Shown here piece after piece: positions 1 through 5,874 of a DNA stretch of 9,991 nt. A program made the position numbers and the translations under genes. Each line of letters starts with the position of its first letter. Position 1 is the stretch's first letter. Origin of the DNA: an uncultured Bacteroidales bacterium (GTDB lineage Bacteria; Bacteroidota; Bacteroidia; Bacteroidales; Lentimicrobiaceae); assembly GCA_937864935.1 (NCBI GenBank), contig CALMDN010000191.1, positions 1-9,991 on the forward strand. The letters are read 5' to 3'. Under the pieces are notes generated by a model. It ran no database searches and had not been told where the DNA came from. It saw nothing but the letters and a program-made list of their open reading frames with translations.

Positions 1-1655
1 CCTTCATATTTAATCAATATCTCAGACTCTTCAACAACTTCCTCCGTCAACGATGCATAGCCCGCAAAGTGATCGTAGACGAACGGAACATGCTGAATGA
101 TTTCCTGCAGACTTACCTGTGGTCTTAGCACGAGATTCGAAAGTTTGACTTTCTGCTGAATAGGTGCTGTACCCAGGATCTCGAGCAAAGGATTTACCTG
201 ATCAGGAGAAATGGATTGCTCGGAGAGAAAACGGATGGCTTTCTGAACAGCTTCCTGTTTAGCCAGTGCTGTGTTATACCTGTTCTCCCCGGCAAGCCCG
301 AGCTGGTATGACAAAGGAGTTAGACGGATATCGGCATTATCCTGCCGCAACAATATCCTGTACTCAGCCCTGGAGGTAAACATGCGGTAGGGTTCATCAA
401 TGCCCTTGGTAATCAAATCATCGATCAGAACACCAATGTAGGCATCTGATCTTTTAAGGATAAAAGGGGCTTGGTCACGAATTGCCAGATGTGCATTGAT
501 TCCGGCCATCAATCCCTGAGCAGCAGCTTCCTCATATCCGGTTGTCCCGTTGATCTGCCCGGCAAAGAACAGATTTTTTACAAGGAGGGTTTCAAGTGAA
601 AAGCCAAGCTGTTCAGGGGGGAAATAGTCGTACTCAATGGCATATCCCGGACGAAATATTCTGGCATTTTCAAAACCGGGAATCTTCTGCAATGCCTTGT
701 ATTGAATATAGTCGGGAAGAGAAGAGGAAAATCCATTCACATAATACTCCACTGTATCCCAACCCTCGGGTTCAACAAAAAGTTGATGACGGTCCTTGTC
801 ACTGAAGCGGTCAATTTTATCTTCAATCGAAGGACAATACCGGGGTCCACGGCCCTCTATCCTACCGGCAAACATCGGAGATTCATCGAAACCAAGACGA
901 AGAATATCGTGAACTTCCGGGCTGGTATAAGTAAGGTAGCAGCTCCTCTGTTTCAGGAGCCGGGGCGTATCTGTATACGAAAACTTCCCGGGATCCTCGT
1001 CTCCCTTCTGCTCAACCATCCTTGAGAAATCAATTGATCGCCCATCAACCCTGACTGGTGTACCGGTTTTGAGCCGTGCAGATTTAAATCCCAGCGATAC
1101 CAGGTTCTCGGTAAGTCCGGCAGAAGGTTTGTCACCCATGCGGCCTCCCCCGAAATTCTTTGTGCCAATGTGAATTATTCCGTTAAGGAAAGTCCCATTG
1201 GTTAGAATAACAGATCTGGCATGAATGGTCTGACCCATGGCGGTGTTTACCCCTACTACCCTGCCATTCTCTACAAGTAAACCTGTAACCGTATCCTGCC
1301 AGAAATCGAGGTTCGGGGTGGCTTCAAGCATCAGACGCCATTTTTCTGAAAACCGCATCCGGTCGCTTTGAGCCCTGGGACTCCACATGGCAGGGCCCTT
1401 GGATCTGTTGAGCATCCTGAACTGAATCATCGTATGGTCGGTTACAATTCCTGAGTAACCTCCCAAAGCATCAATTTCCCTGACAATCTGCCCTTTTGCA
1501 ATACCTCCCATCGCGGGGTTGCACGACATCTGGGCAATGGTATTCATATTCATGGTAATCAGCAGCACAGAAGAGCCCATATTGGCTGCCGCTGCTGCTG
1601 CCTCACTTCCTGCATGACCAGCACCTACAACAATTACATCGTATTCTTTAAACAT
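1..1655 (-). CDS. mnmG: MnmG (GidA), tRNA uridine-5-carboxymethylaminomethyl(34) synthesis FAD enzyme, 3' end missing
   Basis: MnmG works with the GTPase MnmE to install the (carboxymethyl)aminomethyl group on wobble uridine 34 of certain tRNAs, using FAD, NADH and methylene-tetrahydrofolate. In the sequence: translation from the ATG at 1655 begins MFKEYDVIVVGAGHAGSEAA, a Rossmann FAD-binding GxGxxG motif at residues 11-16. The family signature QMSCNPAMGG follows with Cys45, and the second conserved Cys lies in GPRYCPS at residue 274; these match the two redox cysteines known from E. coli MnmG. Also present are DGRSIDFS, IEYDYFPPEQLG and GTTGYEEAAAQG. The frame is open to position 1 without a stop (551 full codons). 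Family members are about 620-630 residues, so roughly 75 C-terminal residues, part of the MnmE/tRNA-binding domain, lie outside the window. The start has no clear Shine-Dalgarno sequence, and the parS site ends 7 bp upstream of it. Identity is very secure. Confidence 0.97.
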   Translation of the reverse strand, partial: MFKEYDVIVVGAGHAGSEAAAAAANMGSSVLLITMNMNTIAQMSCNPAMGGIAKGQIVREIDALGGYSGIVTDHTMIQFRMLNRSKGPAMWSPRAQSDRMRFSEKWRLMLEATPNLDFWQDTVTGLLVENGRVVGVNTAMGQTIHARSVILTNGTFLNGIIHIGTKNFGGGRMGDKPSAGLTENLVSLGFKSARLKTGTPVRVDGRSIDFSRMVEQKGDEDPGKFSYTDTPRLLKQRSCYLTYTSPEVHDILRLGFDESPMFAGRIEGRGPRYCPSIEDKIDRFSDKDRHQLFVEPEGWDTVEYYVNGFSSSLPDYIQYKALQKIPGFENARIFRPGYAIEYDYFPPEQLGFSLETLLVKNLFFAGQINGTTGYEEAAAQGLMAGINAHLAIRDQAPFILKRSDAYIGVLIDDLITKGIDEPYRMFTSRAEYRILLRQDNADIRLTPLSYQLGLAGENRYNTALAKQEAVQKAIRFLSEQSISPDQVNPLLEILGTAPIQQKVKLSNLVLRPQVSLQEIIQHVPFVYDHFAGYASLTEEVVEESEILIKYE

Positions 1656-1662
1656 TTAATTC

Positions 1663-1678
1663 TGTTTCACGTGGAACA
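1663..1678. promoter_or_regulatory. parS: parS centromere-like site (ParB binding)
   Basis: The minus strand reads TGTTCCACGTGAAACA. This fits the published bacterial chromosomal parS consensus TGTTNCACGTGAAACA at every specified base. It is an inverted repeat around CACGTG with a single asymmetric pair. ParB (Spo0J) binds such sites, loads as a CTP-dependent clamp and spreads, and with ParA and SMC organises and segregates the replication-origin region. The site is intergenic, 7 bp upstream of the mnmG start codon, so bound ParB could also affect mnmG transcription or translation initiation (inference). parS sites cluster near oriC in many bacteria, and mnmG (gidA) is a classic origin-proximal gene, so the location makes sense. 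No DnaA-box cluster was noticed in the window. Confidence 0.85.
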
Positions 1679-1711
1679 ATCGAAATTCAGACACAGGCTG
1701 TACGTATCAAA

Positions 1712-1747
1712 CAAAAAAAAGAGCCCGATGTTGTCTGACATCAGGCT
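1712..1747 (-). terminator. Rho-independent terminator downstream of ybeY
   Basis: On the minus strand a 10-bp stem is formed by AGCCTGATGT (1747-1738) and ACATCGGGCT (1731-1722), with one G-U wobble and a six-base loop CAGACA. One base later comes a run of eight T (1720-1713). This is a textbook intrinsic terminator for transcripts coming from ybeY. It lacks a T tract on the plus strand, so it is one-directional. It lies 39 bp past the ybeY stop and separates ybeY from mnmG. Confidence 0.85.
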
Positions 1748-1755
1748 GCAAAGTT
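1748..1755 (-). promoter_or_regulatory. Candidate Bacteroidota -7 promoter element for mnmG
   Basis: The minus strand reads TAACTTTG, an exact match to the Bacteroidota primary-sigma -7 consensus TAnnTTTG, followed by CA as is common. No clear -33 TTG lies at the usual distance upstream; TTACGG is the nearest resemblance. Transcription would begin about six bases downstream, near 1741, giving an mnmG leader of about 85 nt. The element directly abuts the terminator stem, so a chance match cannot be excluded. Confidence 0.45.
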
Positions 1756-1786
1756 AGCGATTAAATATTGTTCCGTAAGGCGACTA

Positions 1787-2212
1787 TCAGGGCTTGATAG
1801 CCAGATATTGATCTTCTTTGCTTCGCATCTGTTTTTCCTCTTCAGCCGTCTTATCATTGTAGCCGCATAAATGTAGAATCCCATGGATGATCACCCTGGA
1901 AAGTTCCTCAGCAAAAGATCTTGAATAGGACAACGAATTCTCTTTTACCCGATCGATGCTGATAAAAATATCTCCGGATATCAGATTGCCATCGTTGTAA
2001 TTGAATGTGATGATGTCAGTCAGTGTATCATGATCGAGATACTTCACATTCATTTCGTAAAGGGTATCGTCGTTGCAGAAGATGACGCTCAGCTCCCCTG
2101 GGATTTTTCCTTCGTGTACAATGGTATCTTCAATCCATTGTTTTGTTTTGCGTACACCTTTGTGACGGTAGCTGGTATTTTCAGAGAAAAAACTGATCCT
2201 TGGCTGATTCAC
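1787..2212 (-). CDS. ybeY: YbeY, rRNA maturation endoribonuclease
   Basis: YbeY is a metal-dependent single-strand RNase involved in 16S rRNA 3'-end maturation and ribosome quality control. In the sequence: the family core is clear, with YLDHDTLTDIITF, GDIFISIDRV and the metal site HGILHLCGYND. Numbered from the GTG at 2212, the ligand positions are His110, His114 and Asp120. The third position is His in E. coli (HGxLHLxGYDH). Residue 59 is Leu where E. coli has a conserved Arg; both changes are, from memory, usual in Bacteroidota orthologues. I chose GTG 2212 (141 residues) because family members are about 140 residues and begin just before the ISFFSE segment. A TTG at 2251 would add 13 residues (154 total); no ATG is available upstream of the conserved region, and neither start has a strong Shine-Dalgarno. 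The gene lies 178 bp downstream of the DUF4175-like gene and ends at the terminator at 1712-1747. The product is certain; the start is not. Confidence 0.93.
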   Translation of the reverse strand: MNQPRISFFSENTSYRHKGVRKTKQWIEDTIVHEGKIPGELSVIFCNDDTLYEMNVKYLDHDTLTDIITFNYNDGNLISGDIFISIDRVKENSLSYSRSFAEELSRVIIHGILHLCGYNDKTAEEEKQMRSKEDQYLAIKP

Positions 2213-2390
2213 TGTTATCAGGATTTGTAAGTGATGACTATTGTTAATCAAATAAACTTAAGTACTGGCCGCCTCAACGGTTTTTTCTGCACAAAACAGA
2301 CTGACAGATCGGATCAATGAAAATGACGACTTCGTGCACAGACAAACAGGCTGAAGGTTGGTAAAGGATTTCTGACAAACATGACTGTTC

Positions 2391-5300
2391 TTAGTTTTTC
2401 GAGGCCGGGATGTTCATGAAATACTCGTTGACCATATTCTTGTAGTACGTTTTAAACGAAGGTGGCACACTCCTCAGCATTTCCGTTTCACTGTTCTGAA
2501 GCCCCTTTTTGCGGAAGAACTGTTCAGGGTCGGGCCGGAGTATGTCCTGACCCTGTTTCGACTCCCTCCTCTCTTCCTGCTCACGCTGCATCTCCGCTTT
2601 TTCAGATTCAAGCATTCTGGTCAATATTTCTTCCTGGCGACGCATGGTTTCCTGATTCAGAATTTTGTTCACCAGTTCCGTTTCAGATTTTTCCATCTCT
2701 TCAATCATCTTGTTCAGTCCTTTCTGATTCAGCGACCCCTCTTTCTGCAACTGATCACGGTATTCCTGCAATTGATTCCGGAGTGCCTGCTGCTGTGCTG
2801 CCATACGGGCCATCTGTTCACTCATCGAACCCTGTCCGGTTTTCCCCTTCTCCCCTTTTCCCTCTTTGAGACTTTTGCGGATAGCCTCCATCTGCTGATT
2901 GAGTTTCTCCTGCATCTGTCGCATCGATTTCATAGAGGAGGGTTTTCCCATTCCCGGGTTCGGACAACTTTTACCCGATTTTGATGAGGATTTCGAAGAC
3001 ATATTCTGCTGCATCTTTTTCATCGATTCCGCAAGCATCAGCGCCAGGTTGTTTACCGATGTCATCACAAACTGCTGCTTACCCCTGGCTGCCGGGATGG
3101 CACGGTTGTTCATTGAAACCATTACCTGCTCAAGGTTATCGTTGATGGAGGAAATTTCACGGTTGACAAAGGATTCAATCATGGGTTGACGCTTACTCAA
3201 AGCAGTGAGCGAATCTTCAACCATCTGAAGATTGTCGCCGATGGCTTTCTGCTGATCCACGATGCCCGAAAACTGCGGATCGTTCCGGTTTATACCATTT
3301 AACCTGTTGATGAGCTTTTCCTGGTCAAAGGAAATCCTTACGAGATTTTCAAGAATGGCCCTCAACGACTCTATGTCTTCACCCAACTCTTCTTCTTCCA
3401 TTTCCTGTTGCATCTCAAACAGATCTTCACCCATTTCTTCCATTTTGTCTGAAGCATCTTCCTGAGATTTTGAGGCTTTTTTCATCTGCCCCTCTTTCAG
3501 ATTTTTTTCAGAATCATTCAGGTCTTTCTGAATCGCTTCCTTCTGCTGCTCCGGAATTTTGAAGTTGTTGGGCTCTTCCAGTTTACTGTTCATCTCCTTA
3601 ATGTCCTGCAGGTCTTTTTTAACCTGCTCAAACTGATCGTTGATCTTTTTCTGCTCTTCCGATAGTTTTTCCTTCTCTTCATTTCCGGCATTTTCAGTCT
3701 TTTCTGCCAGCTTCTTCTGCTCTTCCGACAGGTTCTTCAGCTTGTCGATGGTTTCCGACAGTTTTTTATCGAATTCAAGCTGCTTGAAAAGCTCCAGGTT
3801 CCTGTCGAGTGCCTTCTCCATGTCGTCAGCATTGAACTTCATTTTGTCCAGGACCTCATTCAGCTTGTCTTTGTCTAGCTCCTCCATCATTTTCTGCAGT
3901 TCTTCAAACATCGCCTTCAGTTCATCCGACATGATCTCATTGAAAAGCTTCTCCAGTTGCTGCTGTTTCTCCAGAATCGATTCATCAATCTCTGAATACT
4001 GATTCTCTTTCCGGTTGATTTTTTCATTCTGTTCATTCATCGCTTCAACCTGCTTCTGGAGATTCTTCTGACGGTCGAGCAGATCCTGCACTTGTTTCTT
4101 CTCCTGATAATTCAGACTTTTCTTGTCAAACAGCTTTTTATTCAGCTGACTGATTTCCTTCTGTATCCTGCGGGCTTCGTCAATCCCTTTTTCCAGCTCT
4201 GTTTTCACATTGTCCTGATTCTCCTCAACCATCTTTTCAATTTCTTCCCTCGTTGGGATTTTCAAGGACATTTTCTGAGAACGGGTCGATTTATAACCAT
4301 TGATGGCATCGTTGTCCCATACAATAAAATAGTATTCAACCTGCTCACCGGGTTCCAGACCGGCACTGCCCAAATCATAATAGTAGTAAAACTGCTGCTG
4401 TGGATTTTCCTTTACCACATCAACAGGAAGTGTAAGCTCTGCAGAATTTTCAACCTCTGAAAGCTTTCTTGATAAACGGAATTCCATGTTTCGGAATCCG
4501 TAATCATCCTTTATCAACCCTCTGAAATATAGTCTGTTATCATAAACCGAATCTCTGAATTCTTCAACAGAGATCATCGGGGATAGATCTGGTATCACAT
4601 TGATAAAGAATGACATAGAGTCATTGCTTTTCATATACTGGTTGGCAATACTAACAGAAACTTTTGAAGGTTGCATCAACCTAGTTGAGGTGGTCACCAG
4701 ATTGGAGTTTTTCACTTCTATGGACTTTTTCGTATCTCCAAAACCAAAAACAAGGAAACGCGTATCTTTTGTGTAAAATTTCCAGTTAACCAGCGTACCC
4801 TGGGGAACGGTTATATCCCCTGTATTGGAGACAACCTCCTGTTTTCTGTTGGTATAAGCCGGATAATTGATCTCGGCATCGAAATTGAGAATGATGGGCC
4901 TGGGAAGAACAATCAGTTCATATTCACCTATATACCTGTCAGTTGCCAGAAAACGAAAATCAATATTCTTCTGTACTTTTTTAAATGTATAGGAATAGTT
5001 CAGTTTATCCTGAGCCTCCATCTGATATTCAATTCCATCGGCAACTACATATACCTGATCCGGTATTTCATTTCCGGTGACTTTTATCTTCAGTTCAAAG
5101 TCTTCCTGTTGAATAACCTTGAGATCATGATTTAAAACATTGATAGTGAACGGCATAGGTCTTGTGAAGAGTTCGGAGTGGTTGATCAGTCGTTTGCCGG
5201 GACCTGTAATGGCATTGGGTGATAGGAGCAGGAAAGAGAGTATTATCAATACGGGAGGAGCAGCATAAGCCAGGTACTTTTTATTCTCCCCGAAATTAAT

Positions 5301-5744
5301 GGCAGAGGTGAAGGGAATGGGTTTAAGCCTTGCAGCCTTCTGGTTGATGCCGGCCATGATGAGTTCCTGTTGCCCGGGAATGTTGTCAGAAAGGGATTTA
5401 AGCTGAAGTGTATTCAACAGAACATCATGAACTTCACTGAAGTGTTTTCCGATAATACCGGCAGCCATCTCATGTGAGATACGTTTGCCGGCCTTATATA
5501 AACGAAGCAAGGGGATGATGATGAACCTGCCAAGTACAAAACCCGCTGCCATCAGGTAGGCGTAAAACATTACAGTTCTCACTGCAGGTGAAAACCAGGC
5601 CAGCGATTCAAGCTGGGTAAGAAGAATAAAAAAGGACCCCAGCAGGGCAATGCTGTATAAGCCACCCCTGATCAGTTGATTTTTATAGTACTTCCTGATG
5701 AAGGCATCCAGTTTATCTATAAGTAAGTTGTAGTTGTCGTTCAT
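2391..5744 (-). CDS. Large DUF4175-like membrane protein with long coiled coil
   Basis: This protein of 1117 residues has no established function; it resembles the DUF4175 proteins that are widespread in Bacteroidota. In the sequence: hydrophobic segments at about 28-45, 57-80 and 157-176 look like membrane spans. Residues ~185-495 are beta-rich with Ig/Fn3-like stretches, including YPAYTNRKQ and a segment ending YYFIVWDNDAINGYKSTRSQ. From ~496 (PTREEIEKMVEE) to ~1080 the chain is extremely rich in Glu, Lys, Gln and Met with heptad character, predicting a very long coiled coil. It is interrupted near residue 925 by a Ser/Lys/Gly/Pro-rich linker (KSSSKSGKSCPNPG). The C-terminus, about 35 residues, is less charged. 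The protein is probably anchored in the inner membrane with the beta-rich part and coil on one side; three spans suggest these lie opposite the N-terminus, but which side is not clear. The start ATG at 5744 is well supported by the amphipathic N-terminus before the first span. The gene is 130 bp downstream of the cyclase gene, with no recognisable promoter between. A structural or scaffolding envelope role is only an inference. Confidence 0.85.
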   Translation of the reverse strand: MNDNYNLLIDKLDAFIRKYYKNQLIRGGLYSIALLGSFFILLTQLESLAWFSPAVRTVMFYAYLMAAGFVLGRFIIIPLLRLYKAGKRISHEMAAGIIGKHFSEVHDVLLNTLQLKSLSDNIPGQQELIMAGINQKAARLKPIPFTSAINFGENKKYLAYAAPPVLIILSFLLLSPNAITGPGKRLINHSELFTRPMPFTINVLNHDLKVIQQEDFELKIKVTGNEIPDQVYVVADGIEYQMEAQDKLNYSYTFKKVQKNIDFRFLATDRYIGEYELIVLPRPIILNFDAEINYPAYTNRKQEVVSNTGDITVPQGTLVNWKFYTKDTRFLVFGFGDTKKSIEVKNSNLVTTSTRLMQPSKVSVSIANQYMKSNDSMSFFINVIPDLSPMISVEEFRDSVYDNRLYFRGLIKDDYGFRNMEFRLSRKLSEVENSAELTLPVDVVKENPQQQFYYYYDLGSAGLEPGEQVEYYFIVWDNDAINGYKSTRSQKMSLKIPTREEIEKMVEENQDNVKTELEKGIDEARRIQKEISQLNKKLFDKKSLNYQEKKQVQDLLDRQKNLQKQVEAMNEQNEKINRKENQYSEIDESILEKQQQLEKLFNEIMSDELKAMFEELQKMMEELDKDKLNEVLDKMKFNADDMEKALDRNLELFKQLEFDKKLSETIDKLKNLSEEQKKLAEKTENAGNEEKEKLSEEQKKINDQFEQVKKDLQDIKEMNSKLEEPNNFKIPEQQKEAIQKDLNDSEKNLKEGQMKKASKSQEDASDKMEEMGEDLFEMQQEMEEEELGEDIESLRAILENLVRISFDQEKLINRLNGINRNDPQFSGIVDQQKAIGDNLQMVEDSLTALSKRQPMIESFVNREISSINDNLEQVMVSMNNRAIPAARGKQQFVMTSVNNLALMLAESMKKMQQNMSSKSSSKSGKSCPNPGMGKPSSMKSMRQMQEKLNQQMEAIRKSLKEGKGEKGKTGQGSMSEQMARMAAQQQALRNQLQEYRDQLQKEGSLNQKGLNKMIEEMEKSETELVNKILNQETMRRQEEILTRMLESEKAEMQREQEERRESKQGQDILRPDPEQFFRKKGLQNSETEMLRSVPPSFKTYYKNMVNEYFMNIPASKN

Positions 5745-5874
5745 TGCAGTAATTCGGGTAACAGAGTTTGGATTTAACTTTTTAAGGTTCGGTCACTGAT
5801 TATTAATCCGCACTTAAGTGAGGCCGGGAAGTGTCGCACTATGAAACAGCATTGTCTCCGGGAATGCATTTTCG

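Noticed and set aside
953..1168. A 71-codon minus-strand frame within mnmG.
   Set aside because: It lies in another frame of the clearly conserved mnmG coding sequence and has no family features.
2314..2382. A 22-codon minus-strand ORF from ATG 2382 in the gap between the DUF4175-like gene and ybeY.
   Set aside because: It is too short, has no ribosome binding site or motif, and is expected by chance.
2462..4460. Several plus-strand open frames of 67-135 codons (for example 2462-2869, 3640-4002 and 4092-4460), some hydrophobic or Ser/Phe-rich.
   Set aside because: They are antisense to the Glu/Lys/Gln-rich coiled-coil gene; codons of that composition read backwards give Ser/Phe/Leu-rich frames without stops. 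None has a recognisable motif.
5811..5820. Perfect 10-bp palindrome CACTTAAGTG in the gap upstream of the DUF4175-like gene.
   Set aside because: A 10-bp palindrome is expected about once per kilobase. There is no promoter or T tract nearby to give it meaning.
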